From positions 4,030,001 through 4,094,000 of the forward strand of contig NZ_CP062159.1 in NCBI RefSeq assembly GCF_014844035.1: DNA of 64,000 nt, read 5' to 3'. The notes below the pieces were generated by a model that saw nothing but the letters and a program-made list of their open reading frames with translations, was not told the origin of the DNA and did no database searches. Of the stretch, positions 8,940 through 17,024 are shown piece after piece (the first letter of the stretch is position 1; each line of letters starts with the position of its first letter). The position numbers and the translations under genes are program-made. Origin of the DNA: Flavobacterium sp. MDT1-60 (lineage in GTDB: Bacteria > Bacteroidota > Bacteroidia > Flavobacteriales > Flavobacteriaceae).

Positions 8940-9008
8940 ATATTGATTTTTAATTATTAAATCGCTAAATCTTTATTGTATTAACTTTTACTTTCGACAA
9001 ATAAATTA

Positions 9009-9016
9009 TATTTTTG
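9009..9016 (+). promoter_or_regulatory. -7 element of the Gfo/Idh/MocA gene
   Basis: TATTTTTG matches TAnnTTTG and lies 16 bases upstream of the ATG at 9033. No TTG is found at the expected -33 distance. Confidence 0.5.
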
Positions 9017-9032
9017 TTTAAAATACATTCTC

Positions 9033-9998
9033 ATGTTAAAAGTAGGAGTTTTAGGTGCTGGTCACTTAGGTAAGATACATTTACGCTTATTACAACAATC
9101 TGACAAATACGAATTAGTTGGATTTTACGACGAAAATCAAGAAAATGCCGAAAGAATTTCAAAAGAATTTGGCTATAAAAACTTCAACACTATTGCAAAA
9201 TTAATCCATGCTGTGGATGTCATCGATATTGTAACACCAACACTTTCGCATTATAAATGCGCTAAGGTAGCTATAAAATCAGGAAAACATATCTTCATAG
9301 AAAAACCTATTGCCAACACTGTAGAAGAAGCTGAAGAAATTATTGCTTTAGCCAAAGAATACAATGTAAAAGGTCAGGTTGGTCACGTGGAGCGTTTTAA
9401 TCCTGCCTTCATTGCGACAAAAAATATGATCGAAAATCCGATGTTTATTGAAACACATCGTTTGGCCGAGTTTAATCCACGTGGTACTGATGTTCCGGTA
9501 GTTTTGGATTTAATGATTCATGATATTGATGCGATTCTGAGTGTAGTTCATTCAAAAGTAAAAGATATTCATGCTAGTGGGGTTTCTGTAATCAGTGATA
9601 CTCCGGATATTGCCAATGCCCGAATTGAATTTGAAAATGGTTGTGTGGCTAATTTAACTGCTAGCAGAATTTCGATGAAAAATATGCGTAAAACACGTTT
9701 CTTTCAAAAAGACGCCTACATTTCAGTTGACTTTTTAGAGAAAAAATGTGAAGTAGTTCGTATGAAAGATGCACCTGAAGTTCCCGGCGATTTCGATATG
9801 ATTCTTCAAAATGCTGAAGGCGTGAAAAAACAAATCTATTTTACAAATCCTGATGTTGAGCAAAATAATGCTATTTTGGATGAATTAGAATCATTTGCAA
9901 ATGCAATCAATACTGATACTACTCCAGTAGTAACTTTAGAACAAGCTACAGATGCTTTGCGTGTAGCCTATCAAATTATTGATTGTTTCGATAAATAA
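9033..9998 (+). CDS. Gfo/Idh/MocA family oxidoreductase
   Basis: NAD(P)-dependent sugar or inositol dehydrogenase-like enzyme. The Rossmann motif GAGHLGKIHL covers residues 8-17, the EKPIANT segment near residue 92 carries the conserved Lys, and the C-terminal substrate domain contains DLMIHDID, including the His of the active centre. The length of 321 residues is normal and there is no signal peptide, so it is cytoplasmic. It precedes the 3-hydroxybutyryl-CoA dehydrogenase gene on the same strand, but the two are separated by an inverted repeat and need not be one operon. The substrate is not evident from the sequence. Confidence 0.9.
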   Translation: MLKVGVLGAGHLGKIHLRLLQQSDKYELVGFYDENQENAERISKEFGYKNFNTIAKLIHAVDVIDIVTPTLSHYKCAKVAIKSGKHIFIEKPIANTVEEAEEIIALAKEYNVKGQVGHVERFNPAFIATKNMIENPMFIETHRLAEFNPRGTDVPVVLDLMIHDIDAILSVVHSKVKDIHASGVSVISDTPDIANARIEFENGCVANLTASRISMKNMRKTRFFQKDAYISVDFLEKKCEVVRMKDAPEVPGDFDMILQNAEGVKKQIYFTNPDVEQNNAILDELESFANAINTDTTPVVTLEQATDALRVAYQIIDCFDK

Positions 9999-10017
9999 TA
10001 AATTCAAAAAATATAAT

Positions 10018-10057
10018 TAGCCACGAATTCACGAATTATCTGGTGAATTCGTGGCTA
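10018..10057. repeat. 15-bp inverted repeat with the motif GAATTCGTGGC
   Basis: Perfect 15-bp arms (TAGCCACGAATTCAC and its complement) with a ten-base loop. A related sequence containing AAATTCGTGGC occurs near 16389-16412, so it is probably one copy of a dispersed intergenic repeat. It could also act as a terminator for the oxidoreductase gene, although no long T run follows. Confidence 0.65.
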
Positions 10058-10085
10058 AAATCATAAATATAATACCTCAATTTAA

Positions 10086-10973
10086 ATGAAAACTATAGCT
10101 GTAATTGGTGCAGGAACAATGGGTAACGGAATTGCTCATACTTTTGCGCAAAGTGGTTTTACCGTAAAACTAATTGATGTTTCAGAAAAATCACTGGATA
10201 AAGGAATGGCAACAATCGCTGCTAACTTAGACAGAATGTTGTCTAAAGGAACTATCACTCAGGAAGATGTTGCCAAAACAATTACCAATATTATCACTTA
10301 TACAGATATTAAAGATGGTGTCGTTGGAGTTGATTTAGTTGTCGAAGCTGCAACAGAAAATGTTGAATTAAAACTAAACATCTTCAAACAATTAAACGAA
10401 GCTTGTTCTCATAACACCATTTTAGCGACGAATACTTCTTCTATATCCATTACACAAATCGGAGCGGTTGTTGCACACCCAGAGCGTGTTATCGGAATGC
10501 ATTTCATGAATCCGGTGCCAATTATGAAATTAGTTGAAATTATTCGTGGATACAATACTAGCGATGAAGTCACTAAAATCATTATGGACTTATCTGTAAA
10601 ACTAGGAAAGACTCCTGTTGAAGTAAACGATTATCCAGGTTTTGTGGCAAACAGAATTTTAATGCCAATGCTAAACGAGGCAATCGAAACGTTATATAAT
10701 AAAGTCGCCGGAGTTTATGAAATTGATACAGTAATGAAATTAGGAATGGGACACCCAATGGGACCGCTACAATTAGCTGATTTTATTGGTCTTGATGTTT
10801 GTCTTGCGATTTTAAACGTAATGTACGAAGGTTTCAAAAATCCGAAATATGCGCCTTGTCCGTTATTGGTAAATATGGTAAGAGCCGGAAAATTGGGCGT
10901 CAAATCTGGTGAAGGTTTTTATGATTATAGTGAAAGTAAAAAAGCAGAAAAAATCTCGAAGCAGTTTGTTTAA
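10086..10973 (+). CDS. 3-hydroxybutyryl-CoA dehydrogenase
   Basis: NAD-dependent 3-hydroxyacyl-CoA dehydrogenase that interconverts acetoacetyl-CoA and 3-hydroxybutyryl-CoA. The N-terminal Rossmann motif GAGTMG covers residues 8-13. The segment ATNTSSISIT and the HFMNPVP motif, holding the catalytic His, are visible, followed by the helical C-terminal dimerisation domain ending KSGEGFYDY. At 295 residues it is a stand-alone enzyme of the Hbd/PaaH type, without a fused hydratase. No thiolase or crotonase gene is nearby, so its pathway (fatty acid, phenylacetate or butyrate) cannot be fixed. The next gene starts 12 bases downstream. Confidence 0.93.
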   Translation: MKTIAVIGAGTMGNGIAHTFAQSGFTVKLIDVSEKSLDKGMATIAANLDRMLSKGTITQEDVAKTITNIITYTDIKDGVVGVDLVVEAATENVELKLNIFKQLNEACSHNTILATNTSSISITQIGAVVAHPERVIGMHFMNPVPIMKLVEIIRGYNTSDEVTKIIMDLSVKLGKTPVEVNDYPGFVANRILMPMLNEAIETLYNKVAGVYEIDTVMKLGMGHPMGPLQLADFIGLDVCLAILNVMYEGFKNPKYAPCPLLVNMVRAGKLGVKSGEGFYDYSESKKAEKISKQFV

Positions 10974-10985
10974 GAATTTTTAAAT

Positions 10986-11507
10986 ATGATAACATTTGAG
11001 AGCGAATATAAAAATTTCAGTCAACGTCTTTTTACCTCAAAAAACTTGGTCTATTTTATATCATTTATTTTTTATTCATATCTAATTTTCATTTCTAAAA
11101 TTTTAAACTTTTATACAATTACTATTGAATTAGCTCTTTTCACATTTTATGCCTTTACCATTATTAACGAAAGCAAAAGCAATATTGATACAGTAACTTT
11201 CAAAGAAAATAGTATTATTTTACATGGTGAAACATTTAATACGAAATGGATAAAATCAATAAATATAAAAAAAACTTATATACAGATACAGAGTATCGGT
11301 TCTCGACAAGGATTACGTAGCGCGACCTTTTATTTAATGTTAAAAAATAAAAAAGATAACTACGTTATAAATTCAATCGACACCTATTCTGATGAAGGAA
11401 TAATACAGATCTTTAATGAGTTTAAAAAGTTCAAGGAAGAAAAAATAATTGTAGACGAAAGACTAATATTGTTGAGAATTCAAGAAAAAATAGAAAAATG
11501 TCAATAG
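10986..11507 (+). CDS. Hypothetical protein with two N-terminal membrane segments
   Basis: I do not recognise this 173-residue protein. Two hydrophobic segments, around residues 20-38 and 42-60, form a membrane hairpin. They are followed by a soluble part of about 110 residues with alternating beta strands (VTFKENSIILHGE, KWIKSINIKK) that resembles the PH-like or bPH2 layout found behind membrane hairpins. The C-terminus is highly charged and helical. The gene starts 12 bases after the dehydrogenase and its last ten bases overlap the start of the YggS-type gene, so all three are probably co-transcribed and translationally coupled. Confidence 0.65.
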   Translation: MITFESEYKNFSQRLFTSKNLVYFISFIFYSYLIFISKILNFYTITIELALFTFYAFTIINESKSNIDTVTFKENSIILHGETFNTKWIKSINIKKTYIQIQSIGSRQGLRSATFYLMLKNKKDNYVINSIDTYSDEGIIQIFNEFKKFKEEKIIVDERLILLRIQEKIEKCQ

Positions 11508-12142
11508 CATCAAATTTAAATACAATCAAATCCACATTACCAGAAAATGTAACTCTTGTTGCTGTTTCTAAAACCAAACCCGTTTCAGACTTAATGCAAG
11601 CCTATGAAGCTGGTCAACGCATTTTTGGAGAAAACAAAATCCAGGAAATGGCCGAGAAATGGGAAGAAATGCCAAAAGACATTCAATGGCACATGATTGG
11701 TCATGTTCAAACGAATAAAGTCAAATTTATGGCACCTTTTGTGAGTTTGATCCATGGTGTAGACAGTTTGAAATTATTGCAGGAAATCAACAAACAAGCT
11801 TTAAAAAATAATAGAATTATTGATTGCCTGCTTCAGATATATATTGCTGAAGAAGAATCTAAATTTGGTTTGGACGAAAACGAATTAAATGAACTTATTT
11901 CTTCATCAGAGTTCAAAGAACTCAAAAATATTCGTACCTTAGGTTTAATGGGAATGGCAACATTTACAGAAGATCAAAACCAAATCAAAAAAGAATTCCA
12001 ACATTTAAAATCGATTTTTGATTCGATTCAAAATGATAATTTTTCAATTATTTCCATGGGAATGTCCGGCGATTATCAACTTGCTATAGAATGTGGCAGC
12101 ACAATGGTGCGCATTGGAAGCAGCATTTTTGGAAACCGCTGA
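11498..12142 (+). CDS. YggS family pyridoxal phosphate homeostasis protein
   Basis: PLP-binding protein of the YggS/PROSC family, which controls the free pyridoxal phosphate pool and has no clear enzymatic activity. Lys25 in AVSKTKP is the Schiff-base lysine. The segments FGENKIQEM, WHMIGHVQTNK and the phosphate-binding end SMGMSGDYQLAIECGSTMVR are all present. The protein is a single alpha/beta barrel of 214 residues, the usual size, and cytoplasmic. The ATG at 11498 overlaps the previous gene by ten bases. No PLP enzyme is next to it. Confidence 0.95.
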   Translation: MSIASNLNTIKSTLPENVTLVAVSKTKPVSDLMQAYEAGQRIFGENKIQEMAEKWEEMPKDIQWHMIGHVQTNKVKFMAPFVSLIHGVDSLKLLQEINKQALKNNRIIDCLLQIYIAEEESKFGLDENELNELISSSEFKELKNIRTLGLMGMATFTEDQNQIKKEFQHLKSIFDSIQNDNFSIISMGMSGDYQLAIECGSTMVRIGSSIFGNR

Positions 12143-12224
12143 TAAAAATCAACTATAGTAAGACGTGCTGCGATACGCCTTTACAAACAAACTGAATACT
12201 GATACTGAATACCGAAAACTAAAT

Positions 12225-13586
12225 TTGTACGCAATACTAGACATAGAAACCACTGGAGGCCAGTTTAATGAAGAAGGAATTACCGAAATTGCCATTTATA
12301 AATTTGATGGACATGAAGTAGTTGACCAATTCATTAGCCTTGTTAATCCTGAAATTCCGATTCAGCCTTTTGTGGTGAAATTAACCGGAATCAATAATGC
12401 TATGTTGCATTCAGCTCCAAAATTCTTTGAAGTTGCAAAACGAATCATCGAAATCACATCAGATTGTATTATTGTAGCACACAACGCTTCTTTTGATTAC
12501 CGAATTTTACGTACCGAATTCAGACGCTTAGGATACGATTTCGAAGCCAAAACACTTTGCACTGTTGAATTGGCTAAAAAATTAATTCCGGAACAACCTT
12601 CTTACAGTTTAGGAAAATTAGTGCGTGCACTCGGAATTCCGATGGCAGATCGTCATCGCGCCAGTGGAGATGCTATGGCAACGACTAAGTTGTTTAAAAT
12701 GCTTTTAGAAAAAGACTTAGAGAAAACGATTGTAAAAGATTTTATTAAACTCGAAGTTGAAAAAGGTATTGCACCAAAATTATTAGATCTGGTCGGCCAA
12801 ATGCCAACTAAAACGGGTGTATATTACATTCATAACGAAAGCGGGACCTTAATATATATAGGAAAAAGTCAGAATATTAGAAAAAGGGTAAATCAACATT
12901 TCACTGGAATCACAACAAAAAGCAAAAAAATCCAGGCTGAAGTTTTCACTATAACATATGATGAAACCGGAAGCGAATTAATTGCGCTTTTAAAAGAAAG
13001 TGAAGAAGTAAAAATAAACCGCCCGAGACACAATCGCTCACAGAAGAAAACGGTATTTCCATTTGCTTTGTATGCGGAAAAAGATTCAAATGGCTATTTG
13101 AATATAAAACTTCAAAAAGCTGATGGTCGCAAAAAAGAAATCACCTCATTTGCTTCTTTACAGGAAGGCAAAAATATGCTTTTCAAGTTCACTGAAAAGT
13201 ATCATCTATGCCAAAAGTTAACAGGATTATATCAAACTAAAAAAGAGTGTTTTCAATACAAAATCAAAGAATGTGATGGAGCTTGTATTGGTGAAGTTAG
13301 TCCTGAAATCTACAATACACGTGTACAACAATTCATTTCTGAAAATAGTTTTGAAAACAAAAGCATGATTTTGCTTGACAGAGGAAGGAACATCAACGAA
13401 CGTAGTGCTGTTTTAATCGAAAATGGTATTTATAAAGGCTATGCTTTTTATGATTTAAACTATCAAATTACCAACATCGAAATCCTAAAAAACATTCTTA
13501 TCCCGATGCAAAACAATCGCGATGTAAAAAACATAATTCAAAATTACATGCGCAAAAGCAGGTCAATCAAAATTCTACATTTTTAA
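12225..13586 (+). CDS. DnaQ-like 3'-5' exonuclease fused to a GIY-YIG nuclease (UvrC/Cho-like)
   Basis: Two nuclease domains in one chain of 453 residues. The N-terminal DEDDh exonuclease has DIET (Asp6, Glu8), HNASFD (Asp91) and HRASGD (His144, Asp149), so all catalytic residues are present. A GIY-YIG endonuclease follows, with VYYI near residue 200 and YIGKS near 211-215 plus a conserved Arg. The rest resembles the UvrC-N/Cho region, with cysteines in KKECFQYKIKECDGACIG. A role in excision repair or DNA processing is inferred. I choose TTG at 12225 because it places DIET directly after the start; a GTG at 12165 would add 20 poorly conserved residues. Confidence 0.85.
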   Translation: MYAILDIETTGGQFNEEGITEIAIYKFDGHEVVDQFISLVNPEIPIQPFVVKLTGINNAMLHSAPKFFEVAKRIIEITSDCIIVAHNASFDYRILRTEFRRLGYDFEAKTLCTVELAKKLIPEQPSYSLGKLVRALGIPMADRHRASGDAMATTKLFKMLLEKDLEKTIVKDFIKLEVEKGIAPKLLDLVGQMPTKTGVYYIHNESGTLIYIGKSQNIRKRVNQHFTGITTKSKKIQAEVFTITYDETGSELIALLKESEEVKINRPRHNRSQKKTVFPFALYAEKDSNGYLNIKLQKADGRKKEITSFASLQEGKNMLFKFTEKYHLCQKLTGLYQTKKECFQYKIKECDGACIGEVSPEIYNTRVQQFISENSFENKSMILLDRGRNINERSAVLIENGIYKGYAFYDLNYQITNIEILKNILIPMQNNRDVKNIIQNYMRKSRSIKILHF

Positions 13587-13616
13587 AATTTCTAAATTTT
13601 CATTACCTTAGTCAAT

Positions 13617-14459
13617 ATGACAAAAATGAAATCCAAATACGAAAGCTTTAGAGAAAAAATAAAAGTAGTTCTTTACGGAACAGATACCATTCTTGGACGC
13701 CTTTTTGATCTGGTGCTACTCGGATTAATTCTATTAAGTGTTCTTTTGGTCATGATGGAAACCGTTCAGGGAATCAACCAAAAATACCATTCTCAACTCA
13801 TTATCTGTGAATGGATAATCACCGTCTTTTTTACCATCGAGTATATTTTGCGTATTATTTCCATTCAAAAACCAATAAAATATATTTTTAGTTTTTATGG
13901 TATTATAGATTTACTTGCTGTACTACCGATGTATCTGTCAATATTTTTCCCGGGAGCGAGTATTTTATCGGTCATAAGAGCTTTACGTTTCTTCCGATTA
14001 TTCAAAATACTTCACATTCCTCAAATTTCACATCAGTCCCTTCAACTGCGTGATGCGATTGAAGCCAGTAAAGAAAAAATTCTGGTTTTTATCTATTTTG
14101 TATTGATCAGCACCGTAATTATCGGCTCTATTATGTACATGATAGAAGGCAAAGAAAGCGGTTTTACAAGTATTCCGGCTAGCATTTACTGGACTATAGT
14201 AACCTTAACAACAGTTGGTTATGGCGACATTTCACCTATAACGCCTTTAGGACAATTTGTTGCTTCATTGGTCATGATTTTAGGTTACGGAATTATTGCA
14301 GTTCCCACCGGAATTGTTACTGCAGAGTTTGCAAAAAACAGTTTAAAAAATAATAATACAGTAAGCGGAAAGAAAACTTGCAAAAACTGCAACTCTCAGG
14401 TTCATTTTGATAATGCCAGATATTGTTACGAATGTGGAACAGAATTACCAAATAATTAA
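13617..14459 (+). CDS. Voltage-gated-type potassium channel with C-terminal zinc ribbon
   Basis: Six-transmembrane ion channel of 280 residues. Segments S1 to S4 fall at about 27-50, 61-82, 92-110 and 116-133. S4 carries regularly spaced positive charges (Arg121, Arg124, Arg127, Lys130), as in voltage sensors. S5 is at 154-176, the pore has the potassium filter TTVGYGD at 198-204, and S6 ends near 237. The cytoplasmic tail ends in a short zinc ribbon with Cys255, Cys258, Cys270 and Cys273. Permeation of K+ is well supported by the filter; the role of the ribbon is unknown, perhaps assembly or sensing. It is a single gene starting 30 bases after the nuclease gene. Confidence 0.9.
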   Translation: MTKMKSKYESFREKIKVVLYGTDTILGRLFDLVLLGLILLSVLLVMMETVQGINQKYHSQLIICEWIITVFFTIEYILRIISIQKPIKYIFSFYGIIDLLAVLPMYLSIFFPGASILSVIRALRFFRLFKILHIPQISHQSLQLRDAIEASKEKILVFIYFVLISTVIIGSIMYMIEGKESGFTSIPASIYWTIVTLTTVGYGDISPITPLGQFVASLVMILGYGIIAVPTGIVTAEFAKNSLKNNNTVSGKKTCKNCNSQVHFDNARYCYECGTELPNN

Positions 14460-14497
14460 TTTTATAGAGCTATTCCAGCTGTACACTCCAACTCCTC

Positions 14498-14578
14498 CTT
14501 ATCTTTGTTGTTTTTTTAAGGCATAAAAGGAGCTTCCGCTGGTCGCTCTTTTATCCCAAAAAAACGAACAAACATAAG
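14498..14578. repeat. REP-like long imperfect palindrome upstream of miaA
   Basis: Arms of about 35 bases fold back on each other. The left arm runs from CTTATCTTTGTTG through ATAAAAGGAGC, and the right arm from GCTCTTTTAT through GAACAAACATAAG, around an 11-base loop. A few bulges and mismatches occur. It lies in the 155-base gap between the channel gene and miaA, which is richer in GC than the neighbouring gaps. The form suggests a dispersed repetitive or MITE-like element. Confidence 0.65.
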
Positions 14579-14614
14579 TCCGGGGTTTTCATTCCCATCC
14601 GGGCTAGAAGAAAT

Positions 14615-15535
14615 ATGAAATACTTAATTACCATTGTCGGACCAACAGCTATAGGCAAAACAGCCTTAAGCATTGCTTTGGCACAGCATTTCAATTGTGA
14701 GATAATCTCCTGTGACAGCCGTCAGTTTTTTAAAGAGATGACTATCGGGACAGCGGTTCCAAATCAAGTAGAATTAAAATCGGCAACACATCATTTTATT
14801 CAAAACAAATCCATTTTCGAGAATTATACCGTTGGAGATTATGAAAAAGAAGCCCTTTTAAAATTAGAAGAATTATTTCAGAAGAATGATTTTGCTATTT
14901 TAATTGGTGGTTCAGGTTTATACGTAGACGCTCTTTTAAAAGGGTTTGATGAATTTCCTGAAATAAATCCTGAAGTTCGTTCTGAAGTAAATTCAAATTA
15001 TGAAAAACTTGGAATTACGTATTTACAAGAGCAATTACAACGTTTAGATCCGGACTATTTTCAAAAAATAACTTTAGAAAATCCACAAACACTTCAAAAT
15101 CCACAGCGAATGATGCGTTTTGTAGAAGTTTGTATCGGGACTCAAAAACCATATTCTTCTTTTTTAAACCAGAAGAAAAACAACCGAAACTTCACTCCTA
15201 TTCTAATTGGTTTAGAAGCAGATAGAAAAATAATTTATGATCGTATTAACCAGCGTGTTGAGATTATGATGAATGAAGGTTTATTGGATGAAGCGAAAGC
15301 TTTGCATCCTAATAAAGCCTTAAATGCGCTTCAAACGGTGGGTTATAGAGAATTATTTAGTTATTTTGACGGAGAATTTTCGTTGCCATTTGCCATCGAA
15401 GAAATCAAGAAAAATACCAGAAGATTTTCCAAAAGACAATTAACATGGTTTAAAAGAAACGAAAACACGAAATGGTTTGATTACGCAGCAGATAGAAAAA
15501 ATATCATCAATTACATAGAAAATCTTATAACGTAA
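14615..15535 (+). CDS. miaA: tRNA dimethylallyltransferase MiaA
   Basis: Adds a dimethylallyl group to N6 of adenosine 37 in tRNAs that read codons beginning with U. The P-loop GPTAIGKT covers residues 9-16, followed by ISCDSRQFF, which includes the catalytic Asp, and GGSGLYVDALL near residues 101-111. The C-terminal half has the usual RQLTWFKR motif. At 306 residues the length is normal. It is preceded by the palindromic repeat and followed 72 bases later by the thioesterase gene on the same strand. No hfq gene is nearby, as is usual in Bacteroidota. Confidence 0.97.
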   Translation: MKYLITIVGPTAIGKTALSIALAQHFNCEIISCDSRQFFKEMTIGTAVPNQVELKSATHHFIQNKSIFENYTVGDYEKEALLKLEELFQKNDFAILIGGSGLYVDALLKGFDEFPEINPEVRSEVNSNYEKLGITYLQEQLQRLDPDYFQKITLENPQTLQNPQRMMRFVEVCIGTQKPYSSFLNQKKNNRNFTPILIGLEADRKIIYDRINQRVEIMMNEGLLDEAKALHPNKALNALQTVGYRELFSYFDGEFSLPFAIEEIKKNTRRFSKRQLTWFKRNENTKWFDYAADRKNIINYIENLIT

Positions 15536-15564
15536 ATCAAAAGTCTATTTTCTTGCATCTTTCT

Positions 15565-15588
15565 TCTATTCTCTTTATTCTATTCTCT
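15565..15588. repeat. Short direct repeat TCTATTCTCT
   Basis: Two identical ten-base copies, 14 bases apart, in the gap between miaA and the thioesterase gene. The stretch is pyrimidine-rich and non-coding. It is probably simple sequence without function. Confidence 0.45.
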
Positions 15589-15607
15589 AAATAAATATAA
15601 AATAAAA

Positions 15608-16354
15608 ATGCCAATATCACCAAATTTTACATCAGTTTTAAGCAAAGACTGGGAAATCAATTTCACACAATGCACACCAAACGGTTTTTTAAAATATACT
15701 GATTTGTGTAATATTCTGCAATTAACTGCGGCTGCGCATTCTGAAGTTGGAGGCATCAGTTTTTTTGACATGCAGGAATTCCACCAGGCATGGGTTTTAA
15801 GCAGAATGCGTGTTGAAATTAGCGCTTTACCAAAATGGCAAGATATTGTTACTGTAAAAACATGGATTAACAGTTTAGAAAATTCACGTTCTGTTCGTGC
15901 ATTAGAGATGTATGTGAACGGAAAGAAAATTGTAGGTTGCGAAACATACTGGGCTGTTTTTAACACACAATTACGCCGTCCGGAAGCTTTGGCTTTACCT
16001 TATGAACATTTTGAATTATTTCCGAATAACAGAGCAACAACAGAAGGTTTTTCTAAAATCAATATCAATCATGAAAAAGAAGCCGTTTTTGAAAAAATAG
16101 TTTATTTATCAGATCTGGATATCGTTAATCACGTGAATAATGTCAAATATTTGGAATGGTGCCTGGATCATGTTGATTCCAAAAGAATTCTAAAACAAGA
16201 AGTTAAAAGCTTTGAAATGAATTTCATGAAAGAACTTTCATTAAAAGATAATGTCGTTATTCACGAAAGTGAAGACGATGATCATACTACTGCAACATTC
16301 AGCATTACAAAAGGTGAAAAGACGTGTTTTGCTTTAGAATTGCATTGGGAATAA
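15608..16354 (+). CDS. Acyl-ACP thioesterase
   Basis: Hydrolyses acyl-acyl carrier protein to free fatty acid. The protein contains two hotdog domains in tandem, as in the bacterial and plant FatA/FatB family. The first contains the long helix with EFHQAWVLSRMRVEI (57-71); the second contains DIVNHVNNVKYLEW (171-184), carrying the conserved Asn and His of the active site. The length of 248 residues is normal for the bacterial members and there is no signal peptide. It follows miaA at 72 bases. Its physiological role, supplying free fatty acids or relieving ACP sequestration, is inferred from the family. Confidence 0.9.
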   Translation: MPISPNFTSVLSKDWEINFTQCTPNGFLKYTDLCNILQLTAAAHSEVGGISFFDMQEFHQAWVLSRMRVEISALPKWQDIVTVKTWINSLENSRSVRALEMYVNGKKIVGCETYWAVFNTQLRRPEALALPYEHFELFPNNRATTEGFSKININHEKEAVFEKIVYLSDLDIVNHVNNVKYLEWCLDHVDSKRILKQEVKSFEMNFMKELSLKDNVVIHESEDDDHTTATFSITKGEKTCFALELHWE

Positions 16355-16388
16355 ACTACCGGAATAACAAAGACTTAATTTAAAATTT

Positions 16389-16412
16389 GTGCTAATTTGC
16401 GAAATTCGTGGC
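16389..16412. repeat. Dispersed intergenic repeat related to the one at 10018
   Basis: Reads GTGCTAATTTGCGAAATTCGTGGC. It shares AATTCGTGGC with the inverted repeat before the 3-hydroxybutyryl-CoA dehydrogenase gene. It is non-coding and contains only a short internal palindrome (AATTTGCGAAATT). Confidence 0.5.
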
Positions 16413-16434
16413 AAAAATATTCACAAAAAATAAA

Positions 16435-16469
16435 AAACGGTGCAATCCAAACTTAGAATTGCACCGTTT
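16435..16469. terminator. Bidirectional terminator between thioesterase and TPR gene
   Basis: Perfect 12-bp stem AAACGGTGCAAT / ATTGCACCGTTT with an 11-base loop and A/T runs on both sides. It separates the plus-strand thioesterase from the end of the minus-strand rtcB-prfH-TPR operon. Confidence 0.88.
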
Positions 16470-16487
16470 CTGTTTTTAAATCAAAAA

Positions 16488-17024
16488 TCATTTTGATTTC
16501 TTTTTTGAATCTTTCTTTGATTCCTTCGGCTTCTTTTTCTTTTCAAGCAACTCAATTTTGCCTTTAATTCTTTTCTCTACTTCTGTAATATCAGAATCAA
16601 AAGCAAACTGTAAGGTTGTAAGTTTAGCATTTTTAATTTCCTTTAAGGCCTTTTTAAACTCCTGCTGAGCTTCAAGAAGAATCGCTTTCTTTACAAAAAT
16701 TTCAGATTTATTTATTCCTTTTATAGTTAAAGCGAAATCGATCAATTTTTGTGCTTCTTCGTAATCTTCATTCAAAATCAAAACATGCAAATAATAAGGA
16801 TATACTTCAAGTGCATGAATATTAATGGATAAAGCTTCTTGAAAATAGTTTTTAGCTTCTTCATAATTCCATAATTGCTCTGCCTGAATTCTTCCATACA
16901 AACACAAAACCATTGTATTTTTTGCATCATAAGAAAAAGCATAATCTAAGGATTCAATCGTTTCTTCAAGAGAGTACGGATAATTATCCAAAGCCTGAAA
17001 AAGGTATTTATCAATTGTTTTCAT
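16488..17024 (-). CDS. TPR-repeat protein encoded at the end of the rtcB-prfH operon
   Basis: Cytoplasmic helical protein of 178 residues, built of TPR-like hairpins (for example YEEAKNYFQEALSIN near residues 54-68 and YEEAQKLIDFAL near 88-99). It ends in a long lysine-rich tail (KKKKPKESKKDSKKKSK), which suggests contact with RNA or ribosomes. It has no signal peptide. Its start overlaps the end of prfH by 14 bases, the mark of translational coupling, and it is the last gene before the terminator. A role in the ribosome repair system is inferred only from this position. I do not know a named family for it; a general scaffold function is the alternative. Confidence 0.75.
   Translation of the reverse strand: MKTIDKYLFQALDNYPYSLEETIESLDYAFSYDAKNTMVLCLYGRIQAEQLWNYEEAKNYFQEALSINIHALEVYPYYLHVLILNEDYEEAQKLIDFALTIKGINKSEIFVKKAILLEAQQEFKKALKEIKNAKLTTLQFAFDSDITEVEKRIKGKIELLEKKKKPKESKKDSKKKSK

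Noticed and set aside
13617..14459. Channel considered as part of a toxin or defence effector because of its zinc ribbon
   Set aside because: Six membrane segments with a complete K+ filter form a normal channel, and there is no defence gene next to it.
15580..15966. Long open frame antisense to the acyl-ACP thioesterase
   Set aside because: The plus-strand gene has clear hotdog motifs over the same bases, so the antisense frame is a shadow of it.
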